A DNA stretch of 64,000 nt, from NCBI RefSeq assembly GCF_019464495.1, contig NZ_CP080492.1:2356001-2420000 (forward strand). The letters run 5' to 3'. Of the stretch, positions 55,981 through 64,000 are shown one piece after another. Origin of the DNA: Leucobacter luti. GTDB lineage: Bacteria; Actinomycetota; Actinomycetes; Actinomycetales; Microbacteriaceae. A program made the position numbers and the translations under genes. A model generated the notes under the pieces. The model did no database searches. It saw only the letters and a list, made by a program, of their open reading frames with translations, and had not been told where the DNA came from. The stretch's first letter is position 1. Every line of letters begins with the position of its first letter.

Positions 55981-57093
55981 GTGATCCGACCCGACACCGC
56001 GACCAAGCACGCCGCAGACGTTTCCAGCATGTTCGATGAGGTTTCGCCCCGCTACGACCTCATCAACGATGTGCTCACCGTTGGCAACGACCGCCTCTGG
56101 CGTATCGCCACGACGAAGGCCGTTGCGCCGCGGAAGGGCATGCGGATCCTCGATCTCGCGGCAGGTACGGGCACCTCGTCCGCTGCGCTCGCCGCACACG
56201 GGGCGAACGTGGTGGCCGCAGACTTCTCGGAGGGCATGCTCGCAGAGGGGCGGAAACGGCACGCCGACAACGAGCTGATCGAGTTCGTACACGCCGATGC
56301 GACCGCGCTTCCCTTCGAGGACAACAGCTTTGACGCTGCAACAATCTCCTACGGATTGCGCAATGTGAGCGATCCGCGCGCGGCGCTCGTGGAAATGTTC
56401 CGTGTAGTGAAACCGGGTGGCCGGATCGTGATCGCTGAGTTCTCGACACCCCCGTCGGCCGTCGTACGCGGGCCCTACGCGTTCTATGGGCGGCACGTCC
56501 TGCCTCGCGTGGCTGCCGCGCTGAACCGCGACGCAGCCGACGCATACCGCTACCTCAACGACTCGATCGAGGCATGGCCAAACCAGGATGCGCTGGCTGG
56601 CTGGTTGCGCGATGCCGGCTTTGAACGGGTTGCCTACCGCAACTTGACGCTGGGGATTGTGGCGCTGCACCGTGGCTTCGTGCCACGAGAGGCGCGCCCA
56701 GCCGCCGCGGTGGAGCAGCCCGCCACCAAGATGCCGGCTGCGAAGAAGGCAGCCGCGAAGAAGCCTGCGGCTGCACAATCTGCTGCAGCAGAGTCCGCCC
56801 CCGCAGACGAATCCGTGACAGCCAAACCCGCTGCTACTCCGGCGAAGAAGCCTGCTGCCGCCGAGAAGAAGCCCGCTGCCGCCGAGAAGAAGCCTGCGGC
56901 CTCCGCGAAGAAGCCTGCGGCCCCCGCGAAGAAGCCTGCTGCCGCACAGAAATCCACGGCTGCGAAGTCTGCCGCGGCCCGGGGCACATCTGCGAAGCCG
57001 GCTGCGAAGAAGCCTGCCGCGAAGAAGCCCGCGTCAGCCAAACCCCAGACGGCCGCAACCGGCACGTCCGATGACACCGGAGGTACCGAGTGA
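55981..57093 (+). CDS. menG: Demethylmenaquinone methyltransferase with histone H1-like tail
   Basis: 370 residues from a GTG with a TACCAT box upstream (leaderless type). The UbiE/MenG methyltransferase domain covers about 1-238: MFDEVSPRYDLINDVLTVGN, the SAM site LDLAAGTGTSS, SYGLRNVSDP and MFRVVKPGGRIVIAEFS. The last about 130 residues are Lys/Ala/Pro repeats (AAKKPAA, PAAAEKKPAA) like bacterial H1/HupS tails. GTGA overlap with the prenyl synthase gene. The tail is much longer than in usual MenG (about 230-250). Confidence 0.93.
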   Translation: MIRPDTATKHAADVSSMFDEVSPRYDLINDVLTVGNDRLWRIATTKAVAPRKGMRILDLAAGTGTSSAALAAHGANVVAADFSEGMLAEGRKRHADNELIEFVHADATALPFEDNSFDAATISYGLRNVSDPRAALVEMFRVVKPGGRIVIAEFSTPPSAVVRGPYAFYGRHVLPRVAAALNRDAADAYRYLNDSIEAWPNQDALAGWLRDAGFERVAYRNLTLGIVALHRGFVPREARPAAAVEQPATKMPAAKKAAAKKPAAAQSAAAESAPADESVTAKPAATPAKKPAAAEKKPAAAEKKPAASAKKPAAPAKKPAAAQKSTAAKSAAARGTSAKPAAKKPAAKKPASAKPQTAATGTSDDTGGTE

Positions 57094-58145
57094 GCCGCCC
57101 CATCGCGGAAGACACTGCCACGCAGGCGCTGCCGATGCGGTTGTTCCGCGGTGCGCAGGATCGGCGTCACGCCAAAGTGCTGCAGGAACAGCTTGAGCTG
57201 ATCGAGTCTGGACTCATGGAGCACTTGCGCTTCGCGTCCCCCGTGGCTGACGCGCCCGCCCGCTACCTGATGCGGGCAGGCGGAAAGCGGATTCGGCCGA
57301 TGCTGACGCTGCTCACCAGTGAGCTCGGCGAGGGGCCCAACGAGCTCGTGCGCCGCGCTGCGCAGGCCGTCGAGATGACCCACCTTGCTTCGCTGTACCA
57401 CGACGACGTGATGGACGATGCGAAGCTGCGCCGCGGGGTGCCCGCCGCGCAGACCGTGTGGTCGAACTCGGTCGCGATCCTCGCAGGTGACCTGCTGTTT
57501 GCTCGTGCGTCCTCACTTGTGTCTGGGATGGGTGAAGAAGCGATCCTCCTCCAGGCACAGACGTTTGAACGCCTCTGCCTAGGCCAGCTCCACGAAACCG
57601 TGGGGCCGCAGCCAGAAGATGAACCAATCGCGCACTACATCCAGGTGCTCGCAGATAAGACGGGCGCGCTGATCGCGACCGCTGCGCGCATGGGGGTCAT
57701 GTTCGGCAACGGTCCCGCCGAATTCGCCGATCCGGTGATGGAGTACGGCGAGCGGATCGGCGTCGCCTTCCAGCTCATTGACGACGTGATTGATCTCTCG
57801 CCGCAGAAAGAACAGACTGGCAAGCGCGCTGGCACTGATCTGCGCGCCGGCGTCGCCACGTTGCCGCTGCTGCTCCTGCAGCAGCGCGCCGAGGCCGGCG
57901 GCGCTGATGCTGAGCTCCTCGAGCAGATTGAAACAGGTGTTGCCGCGATCGAGGGCGGCGCTGACGCCGGGGTGCTCGACGCTGCGGTTGAGGCGCTGCG
58001 CGCGCACGAAGTGACGCGCGAAACTGAGGAGACGGCGCGGCGTTGGGCAGCCGAGGCTGTTGCTGCACTCGATGTGCTGCCGAAGTCACCCGTGAAGCGC
58101 GCACTTGAGCGCATGGCTGATTCGATCGTGTCCCGCGAGGGATGA
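57090..58145 (+). CDS. Polyprenyl diphosphate synthase
   Basis: 351 residues, trans-isoprenyl synthase. LMRAGGKRIRPML near 61-73, the first Asp-rich motif HDDVMDDAKLRRG near 107, and the second, FQLIDDVIDL near 228, are all intact. By position with menG and FNR it probably makes the side chain for menaquinone (heptaprenyl to nonaprenyl). GTG start overlapping menG. Confidence 0.92.
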   Translation: MSRPIAEDTATQALPMRLFRGAQDRRHAKVLQEQLELIESGLMEHLRFASPVADAPARYLMRAGGKRIRPMLTLLTSELGEGPNELVRRAAQAVEMTHLASLYHDDVMDDAKLRRGVPAAQTVWSNSVAILAGDLLFARASSLVSGMGEEAILLQAQTFERLCLGQLHETVGPQPEDEPIAHYIQVLADKTGALIATAARMGVMFGNGPAEFADPVMEYGERIGVAFQLIDDVIDLSPQKEQTGKRAGTDLRAGVATLPLLLLQQRAEAGGADAELLEQIETGVAAIEGGADAGVLDAAVEALRAHEVTRETEETARRWAAEAVAALDVLPKSPVKRALERMADSIVSREG

Positions 58146-58267
58146 CCACGCGCGTTCGGTCTGAGCGCGCAGAGCAATACTGATCCGCACGAGAGTGTGC
58201 GGGCGGCAGGACGTACCGAGCCGTGCGGAGAATACCGTTGACGGCACAAACTGGAAGTAGGAGTGCG

Positions 58268-59641
58268 ATGAGCAAGATGCGATTGGCGATTGTCGGGGCA
58301 GGTCCCGCGGGGATCTACGCTGCGGACCTGCTGTTGAAGGCCGAGCGTGACTTCGAAGTCGAAATCGATCTGTTTGAGCAACTCCCGGCGCCGTACGGGC
58401 TCGTCCGCTATGGTGTCTCACCGGATCACCCCCGTATCAAGGGGATCATCACGGCGCTCCGTGACGTGCTCGACAGCGGGCAGATCCGGTTCTTTGGCAA
58501 CGTGCGCTATGGCCGCGACATCACACTTGAGGATCTGAAGCGTCACTACAACGCGGTGATCTTCTCGACAGGCGCGATCCGGGATGCCGGTCTGGACATC
58601 CCCGGCATCGATGCTGCGTCGTCGTACGGTGCAGCCGATTTCGTGAGCTGGTTCGACGGTCATCCCGATGTGCCTCGCACCTGGCCGCTTGAGGCGGCAG
58701 AGGTCGGCGTGATCGGCAACGGCAACGTCGCTCTCGATATCTCGCGCATGCTGATCAAGCACGCTGATGATCTGCTCCCCACTGAGATTCCCGACAACGT
58801 ATATGCGGGACTCAAGGAGAACCCGATCCAGGATCTTCACCTCTTCGGACGCCGCGGCCCGAAGTACGTGAAGTTCACGCCGCTCGAACTGCGTGAACTC
58901 GGTGAGGTACGCGACGTGGACATGATCGTCGACGAGCGGGACTTTGATCAGGACGATGCGTACGCCGACGAGGTGCTCGGTAAGAATAAGCAGATCACGG
59001 TGATCACGCGCATTATGAACAAGTGGCGCGATGAGCAGCGCGAGCGTGAAGCATCGGGCGAGCACGCTTCGCGGCGGCTCCATATGCACTTCTGGTCGAA
59101 GCCGGTCGAGGTCGTTGTTGAGGATGGCCGCGTTGCTGGACTCAAGATCGAACGCACGGCTCCCGACGGCCAGGGTGGCGTGATCGACACCGGAGAGTTC
59201 GAGATCATTCCGATGCAGGCGCTGTACCGCGCGGTCGGCTATTTCGGGTCCCCGGTTGATGAGATCCCGTTTGATGATGCGAAGGGCGTGATCCCGAATA
59301 CGCAGGGCCGCGTCCAGGATCTTGCGGGACACCAGATCCCGGGCGTGTACGCGACGGGCTGGATCAAGCGTGGACCGATCGGCCTGATCGGGCACACAAA
59401 GTCCGATGCGATGGAGACCCTTGAGTGCCTGATCGAGGATCGAGCGACGTGGTGGACGCCGGAGACTGCTGAGACCGACGCGATCCCGGCGCTGCTGCAC
59501 GAGCGTCAGGTGCCGTACACGACGATCGAGGGCTGGCGTCGGCTGGACGAGCACGAGCTCGCGCTGGGCGAGGAAGCTGGCCGCACACGCATCAAGGTGG
59601 TCCCGCGCGATGAGATGACCCGCGTCTCCCGCGGCGAGTAA
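58268..59641 (+). CDS. fprA: Ferredoxin/flavodoxin-NADP reductase, adrenodoxin reductase type
   Basis: 457 residues. The FAD site is VGAGPAGIYAADLLLKA near 7-23, followed by PYGLVRYGVSPDHP, the NADP site GVIGNGNVALDISRML near 150, and the C-terminal ATGWIKRGPIGLIGHTKSDA. GGAG precedes the ATG at 6 nt. It supplies electrons to ferredoxin-dependent enzymes. Confidence 0.94.
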   Translation: MSKMRLAIVGAGPAGIYAADLLLKAERDFEVEIDLFEQLPAPYGLVRYGVSPDHPRIKGIITALRDVLDSGQIRFFGNVRYGRDITLEDLKRHYNAVIFSTGAIRDAGLDIPGIDAASSYGAADFVSWFDGHPDVPRTWPLEAAEVGVIGNGNVALDISRMLIKHADDLLPTEIPDNVYAGLKENPIQDLHLFGRRGPKYVKFTPLELRELGEVRDVDMIVDERDFDQDDAYADEVLGKNKQITVITRIMNKWRDEQREREASGEHASRRLHMHFWSKPVEVVVEDGRVAGLKIERTAPDGQGGVIDTGEFEIIPMQALYRAVGYFGSPVDEIPFDDAKGVIPNTQGRVQDLAGHQIPGVYATGWIKRGPIGLIGHTKSDAMETLECLIEDRATWWTPETAETDAIPALLHERQVPYTTIEGWRRLDEHELALGEEAGRTRIKVVPRDEMTRVSRGE

Positions 59642-59940
59642 CACCGAGTGATGGCGAGTGGCGGCGCGTAGCGCCGGGCACCGCTCGCCCGCTGTTGGGC
59701 TCAAGCCGCCCGCCGTTGAGCTCAGCCTCGCTGAGTAGCCGCTGTTGAGCTCAGGCCGCCCGCTGTTGAGCTCACGCAGGAAATCCGAGCTCGCGCAGAA
59801 ACGATTCCCCGAATCCATCCTGCGTGAGCTCGGATTTCCTGCGTGAGCACGTGCGGGTGCGGCACTCGAGGTGGGTGCGGCACGCGAGGCGGGTGCGGCA
59901 CGCGAGGTGGGCGGAGTTCGTTCAGCAGGAGGTGCCGGAC
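59642..59940. other. Repeat-rich spacer between convergent genes
   Basis: 299 nt with no gene. Contains four GTTGAGCTCA-type units (about 59713-59775), the nested hairpin, and about three units of GGGTGCGGCACGCGAGG (about 59866-59915). Confidence 0.7.
59770..59848. repeat. Very long nested hairpin element
   Basis: Outer arms of 29 nt (59770-59798, 59820-59848) are complementary at 28 of 29 positions and include GCTCACGCAGGAAATCCGAG. Four bases in, an inner stem GATTC/GAATC (59803-59807, 59811-59815) has a CCC loop. Same plan as the element at 49356. Confidence 0.85.
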
Positions 59941-60871
59941 TCAGCGCCTGTGACTGGCGAGGGCCACGAGCTCGCGCCGAGGCCCGGCGAGGTCGCGCGC
60001 CGAGCCGCGCCACACCGCCGTGAACGGGCGTTCGAGCGGATCCGGGGCGAACGGGAGCGCGACGATCCTGCCGAGCCGCACATCGTCGCGCACGGTCAGC
60101 TCGCTCAGCACCGCCGGGGCGACTCCCTCAGCTACGGCGGAGCGCACGGCGGCCTCCGTGGCCAGCACGAGCGCAGGAGTGAGAGCGTGTGCGGGCGACG
60201 CAGATCCGGATTCCAGCTGGCGCACCGCGGTTTCGAACGCGGCGCGCGTGCCGCTGCCAACCTCGCGGGTCACGAGCGGCACGGCTGCGACCTCGCCCAG
60301 GGACACACTGTCGCGCTCGGCCCAGGCGTGATCCGGCGCCACCGCGCACACCATTCGGTCCCGGCCCACCACAGCACACCCCAGCCCGGCAGGCACATCG
60401 GGCGACTCGATGAACCCGAGGTCGAGCTCTCCCGCCCGCACCGCGGCGACGATCTCGGTGCTGTTCGCGGTCCGCAGTGCGGTTTCGCTCGGTGAGCGGC
60501 CCGCGGCGAGCTGTGCACGGCGCAATTCGAGTAGCCAGCCGGGGAGTAGGTGCGCAGCAACAGTCTGGCTGGCGCCGATGGCAACGGAGCGCCCGGCGTG
60601 GCCCGCGAGGCTCGCGATGCCCTCGTCAAGTTTGGCGGCCGCGGCGAGTACCTCGCGCTGCCCAGGCGAGCAGAGCATCGCCAGCGGGCGTCGGCGCCAC
60701 TCCGGAGGGGGAGCGCTGGATGAGTGTGATGCCAACAAGCCGTTCAAGACTTCGCAGCCGCGCCGAGACGGCCTGCTGCGATACCCCGAGTTCGCGGGCA
60801 GCAGCGGAGATGCTGCCCGTGCGAATGGCTGCTTCGAAACAGCGTAGGTCGATCAGATCGGGTGAGGACAC
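59941..60871 (-). CDS. LysR-family regulator, frameshifted between HTH and effector domain
   Basis: From the GTG at 60871 the HTH reads LRCFEAAIRTGSISAAAREL and SQQAVSARLRSLERLVGITL to ALLAW, then shifts. The next frame reads QREVLAAAAKLDEGIASLAG and a full LysR substrate domain (SVAIGASQTVAAHLLP, LGFIESPDVPAG) to 59941. Removing one G from GGG at 60661-60663 gives one 309-residue protein. It is divergent from the YeiH-type transporter across a palindrome, the usual cysB/YeiE-like arrangement. Confidence 0.87.
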
Positions 60872-60911
60872 CCCCTCAGGATACAAGCTCTGCTTGGATC
60901 CCCCAATGAGT

Positions 60912-60927
60912 TGCCCGGTACCGGGCA
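60912..60927. promoter_or_regulatory. 16-bp palindrome in LysR/YeiH spacer
   Basis: TGCCCGGTACCGGGCA is perfectly symmetrical. It lies 41 nt upstream of the regulator GTG and 27 nt upstream of the transporter ATG, in an 82-nt divergent spacer: a likely LysR site. Confidence 0.55.
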
Positions 60928-60953
60928 GCTTGGCAGTCCGAGAGACTGGAGCC

Positions 60954-61991
60954 ATGCAGCTCGCCCCAATTCCCACACTGCCCAGCAGACTCGCCGGCCG
61001 TGGCATCGACGTGCTTCCAGGGGTGTTGCTGTGCGCGCTCATCGCCGCCATCGCCACCGTAATCGGGGCGTGGGTGCCACTCGTCGGCTCGGCGATTCCC
61101 GCTGTCGTGATCGGTGTCCTGGTTGCCATGATCCGGAAGCCAGCCGCGCGGCTCGCGCCAGGGATCGGCTATGCGGGGAAGTTTGTGCTGCAGTGCGCCG
61201 TCGTTCTCCTGGGCGCGCAGCTTTCACTCGCGAGCATTATTCGTGTGGGCGCTGAGTCGCTGCCGGTGATGCTCAGCTCGTTGGCGGTGTGCCTGCTCGG
61301 GGCCTGGGTGATCGGGCGCGTCCTCGGAGTGGATCGAGATCTGCGCGTGCTGCTCGGCGTCGGCACCGGGATCTGCGGCGCTTCAGCAATCGCTGCGATT
61401 TCGCCGGTGATCCGCGCGAAGAGTGCCGACATTGCCTATGCGATCTCCACAGTCTTCCTGTTCAACATTCTCGCGGTGCTGATTTTCCCCGTGATCGGGC
61501 ATGCGCTCGGCATGAGTCCGCACGCCTTTGGCCTGTTTGCCGGGACCGCAGTGAATGACACGAGCTCGGTGGTCGCCGCCGCGAGCGTATTTAGCGCTTC
61601 AGCGCTCGGGTTCGCCGTGGTCGTGAAACTCGTACGCACGCTCATGATCATCCCGATCAGCGTCGGCCTCGCAGTGCTCGAGGGCCGCCGCACTGGCAGC
61701 TCGGAGCGGCTCACCCCCGCTCGGATCCTGAAGCTCGTGCCCTGGTTCCTCATCGGGTTCCTGGTCGTCGCCACGCTCACATCGTTTGGCGCAATCACCG
61801 AGACCGCATCGGGGATACTCACCACTGTGAGCGTGTTTCTTGTGGCTACCGCCCTCGCTGGAATCGGGCTCTCGACAGACCTGGGCGCGATCCGTACTGC
61901 CGGCCTCAAACCGCTGCTGCTGGGAGGGATCCTCTCGCTGCTCGTTGCGGTGACCACGCTCAGTGTCATGGCGGCGACGGGCGCACTCTAG
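60954..61991 (+). CDS. YeiH/UPF0324 family putative sulfate/anion exporter
   Basis: 345 residues, about ten TMs. Family signatures: KFVLQCAVVLLGAQLSL near 85, LLGVGTGICGASAIAAISPV near 135 and GTAVNDTSSVVAAASVFS near 195. GGAG precedes the ATG. The family is linked to sulfonate/sulfite export in some bacteria; the substrate here is unknown. Controlled presumably by the divergent LysR protein. Confidence 0.9.
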   Translation: MQLAPIPTLPSRLAGRGIDVLPGVLLCALIAAIATVIGAWVPLVGSAIPAVVIGVLVAMIRKPAARLAPGIGYAGKFVLQCAVVLLGAQLSLASIIRVGAESLPVMLSSLAVCLLGAWVIGRVLGVDRDLRVLLGVGTGICGASAIAAISPVIRAKSADIAYAISTVFLFNILAVLIFPVIGHALGMSPHAFGLFAGTAVNDTSSVVAAASVFSASALGFAVVVKLVRTLMIIPISVGLAVLEGRRTGSSERLTPARILKLVPWFLIGFLVVATLTSFGAITETASGILTTVSVFLVATALAGIGLSTDLGAIRTAGLKPLLLGGILSLLVAVTTLSVMAATGAL

Positions 61992-62088
61992 GCGCAGCGA
62001 CGCGAGCACCCAGCCCTGATCCGGAACGCAACTGACGCTGAACCACGGTGCCGACAGCGGAGCCGCACTCCAGATCCGGGTACTCCGG

Positions 62089-62901
62089 CTAGAGCAGTAG
62101 CCGGGCCAGCGCGGTGAGCGTCTCGGTCGTACCGCCCTCGATGCGCACTGCGGCGCGACTGTCGGCGGCAGTAGGCCCGCGGTTGATCACAGCGACCGGG
62201 ATCCCACGCCGCTCGGCGCGATGCAAGAGACGCACCCCGGTGTTGACCGCGAGCGAGGTGCCCGCGAGCAGCAGTGCGCCTGCCTCGGACACGAGCTGCT
62301 CGGCTGCGGCGAATACGTGTGTCGGCACAACCTCGCCGAAGTACACGACGTCCGGTCGCAGCATGCCACCGCACACGGGGCACTGCGGCACTCGCACTCC
62401 GTCAAGATCACCCACCTCCGCGTCTCCATCGGGGTTGATCCGCGCACCCGCGTGTTCCTCCGCATAGCCGGGGTTGCCGACGTCGAACCAGTGCAGCACT
62501 TCGACGCGCGTCCAGCGGGAGTGACACTCGACACAGCGGATGGCGGAGCCGCTGCCGTGAAGCTCCACGACAGTTTTGGAACCGGCACGGCGGTGTAGTC
62601 CGTCGACATTCTGTGTGATGACCCCGTCAACGCGGCCAGCAGCTTCGAGCTGTGCGAGGGCGAAGTGGCCGGGGTTCGGATCGATCGCGCTCAACGGCTC
62701 GGCTCCCACTCTGGCACCCGCCCAAAATCTGCGCCGGTACGCCGGGTCGTCGGTGAACTGGGCAATACTCATGGGGGTGCGCGGCGGCGTTCCAGCTCCC
62801 CGATAGTCCGGGATGCCAGAGTCCGTGCTCACGCCGGCTCCCGTGAGTACGGCGACGGGTCCGTGCGCGAACAGCGCGGCGAGATCTCCCACCTGCTTCA
62901 T
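62089..62901 (-). CDS. Sir2-family NAD-dependent protein deacylase
   Basis: 270 residues from the ATG at 62901 (GGAGGG at 3-4 nt). Motifs: LTGAGVSTDSGIPDYRG near 21-37, TQNVDGLHRRAG near 100, catalytic His in ELHGS, zinc Cys pairs CVEC and CPVC, and LLAGTSLAVNTG near 215. Complete; removes acyl groups from lysine in the cytoplasm. Confidence 0.93.
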   Translation of the reverse strand: MKQVGDLAALFAHGPVAVLTGAGVSTDSGIPDYRGAGTPPRTPMSIAQFTDDPAYRRRFWAGARVGAEPLSAIDPNPGHFALAQLEAAGRVDGVITQNVDGLHRRAGSKTVVELHGSGSAIRCVECHSRWTRVEVLHWFDVGNPGYAEEHAGARINPDGDAEVGDLDGVRVPQCPVCGGMLRPDVVYFGEVVPTHVFAAAEQLVSEAGALLLAGTSLAVNTGVRLLHRAERRGIPVAVINRGPTAADSRAAVRIEGGTTETLTALARLLL

Positions 62902-62976
62902 GTGCCCTCCCTCTGGGGTGCAGTCTCTGTGCACCATTGGAATCAACGCGCCGTCGTGTGCGGTATTCCTCGGCGG

Positions 62977-64000
62977 CTACGTGCCCTGAGCGAACCGTGT
63001 GCGCAGCTGCACCCAGGCGCTCAGCCGCTCGTCTGCCGTGTCAATTCGCACTCCGAACCGTTCTTCGGCCTGCCGTATCCGGTGCCGTACGGTGTTTTCG
63101 TGCACGCCGAGGTCCCTGGCCGTGCGCGCGACGTTGCCGAAGTGCCCGCACCAGCTCACCAGTGTTGCGGCATAGCTCGGCTCGTCTTCCCAGAGTCGAT
63201 CCACTTCGGGCGCTCGCAGCTCGGGCTCCGCGTTGAGCACCGCGGCGAAGCGTTCAAGCGCAAGTCGTGGACGCAGTGCCGGGATTGTCAGGATGCGCTC
63301 GGAGATCTCGCTTCCCGCGCGGGCTGCGGCGTCAAGAAGGCGCTCAGCAAGCTGCCGCAGTTCGGCGACGTCGCCGGAGCGGTGGGCAGTCCCTGGGATC
63401 GCGGCTCGGGTCCCTGGGCCGATGAGTCGATCGAGGAGCGGGAGCAACGGCAGGAGGAGCTCTGTCGGATCGCGCGTCGCGTCCGAAGCAATGAGCGCGA
63501 ACACGCGACGATCCCGGATCACGGTCACAGCCTCTGGACGGTGCAGCGCGAGATGCCGGTGGGCGGTCGAGCGGAGCTGGGCGAGCGGAAGGGGACCGGG
63601 ATCGCTGAACGGCTCGAACGCCATGATCGTCGCTCCGCGCTCCTCAGAAAGACCGAGCTCGGCAAGCTCCGATCCGGTTATGCTGGTGCCCTCCAATAGG
63701 GTACGGAGTCGATCCTCGCGGGGTAACTGCCGGGCCTTTCGCGCGCGCACATCATCCAGCATGTGCCCGGCGGCAACTGCAGCGGCAGCCCGCACGCGGA
63801 CCTCTTGTTCGGGTGTCAGCTCCGGGTTCGGCTGTGCCGTGATGATCCAGATCGTGCCGAGCGGCAAGGTGCCTGCCAGCACGCCGATTGCGACCCGTGG
63901 CTCTTCGTTTTCTTGTCGCGGGTAGATGACGGGGTGATCCGAGCGCAGCACGGTGCGGTACTGATCATCGTTGAGCGGTGAATCCGGGACACGCCTCGTG
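62977..64000 (-). CDS. PucR-family transcriptional regulator, 5' end beyond window
   Basis: At least 341 residues. The frame is open to the right edge (TRRVPDSPLNDDQYRTVLRS precedes VIYPRQENEEPR), so the true start lies outside. An N-terminal GAF-like part, a GGDEF-related middle and the C-terminal HTH_30 (WCGHFGNVARTARDLGVHEN, TVRHRIRQAEERFG) are in PucR order. Members often sense purine or carbon catabolites. Confidence 0.87.
   Translation of the reverse strand, partial: TRRVPDSPLNDDQYRTVLRSDHPVIYPRQENEEPRVAIGVLAGTLPLGTIWIITAQPNPELTPEQEVRVRAAAAVAAGHMLDDVRARKARQLPREDRLRTLLEGTSITGSELAELGLSEERGATIMAFEPFSDPGPLPLAQLRSTAHRHLALHRPEAVTVIRDRRVFALIASDATRDPTELLLPLLPLLDRLIGPGTRAAIPGTAHRSGDVAELRQLAERLLDAAARAGSEISERILTIPALRPRLALERFAAVLNAEPELRAPEVDRLWEDEPSYAATLVSWCGHFGNVARTARDLGVHENTVRHRIRQAEERFGVRIDTADERLSAWVQLRTRFAQGT

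Overview
The window looks like chromosome of a high-GC actinobacterium of the Microbacteriaceae type (Leucobacter-like). This is inferred from four things: a near-complete menaquinone pathway, several starts that look leaderless (a TANNNT box about 7 nt before GTG/ATG), an actinobacterial LAXTG sorting signal, and FprA, DUF4229 and PLDc_N genes next to men genes. No taxonomic search was possible.

Left part (1-25.2 kb) is accessory in character and visibly lower in GC. It holds a partial choloylglycine-hydrolase-family enzyme, a glutamate decarboxylase, an epoxide hydrolase/YdeI operon divergent from a WYL regulator across a 25-bp dyad, and small membrane proteins. It also carries decayed material: a ParB-like domain with an in-frame stop, the tail of an IS3-type transposase, and the 3' half of a PhzF gene. 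A 1170-residue wall-anchored protein faces a GntR regulator. A sensor kinase/regulator pair is divergent from a lipoprotein-HlyD-ABC efflux operon. A sigma factor lies downstream of, and overlaps, a membrane protein that could be its anti-sigma factor. This part ends at a tRNA-Arg(ACG) whose 3' end faces left, the usual orientation for an island boundary, although no integrase or att repeat was found.

Right part (25.3-64 kb) looks like core chromosome: apt, a large DUF2207 protein, an acyl-CoA synthetase, a MetE-like protein, a VIT/CCC1 transporter, malate synthase G, an IclR regulator, two-component and acyltransferase genes, a heterodimeric ABC exporter behind a 21-codon leader ORF, an amine oxidase, PPK2, ferredoxin-NADP reductase, YeiH with a LysR regulator, a sirtuin and a PucR regulator cut by the right edge. 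The menaquinone genes menC, menB, menE, menA, menD, menF, menG and a polyprenyl diphosphate synthase are spread over 32.8-58.1 kb. No menH or DHNA-CoA thioesterase is visible.

Two themes cut across the right part. First, six single-base frameshifts interrupt otherwise well-conserved genes (metE-like, acyltransferase, menD twice, menF, lysR). Four are consistent with a G5/C5 run read as four, so sequencing error should be excluded before calling pseudogenes. Second, several spacers at gene ends carry short-period tandem repeats together with long nested hairpins; this architecture recurs and I cannot assign it to a known repeat family.
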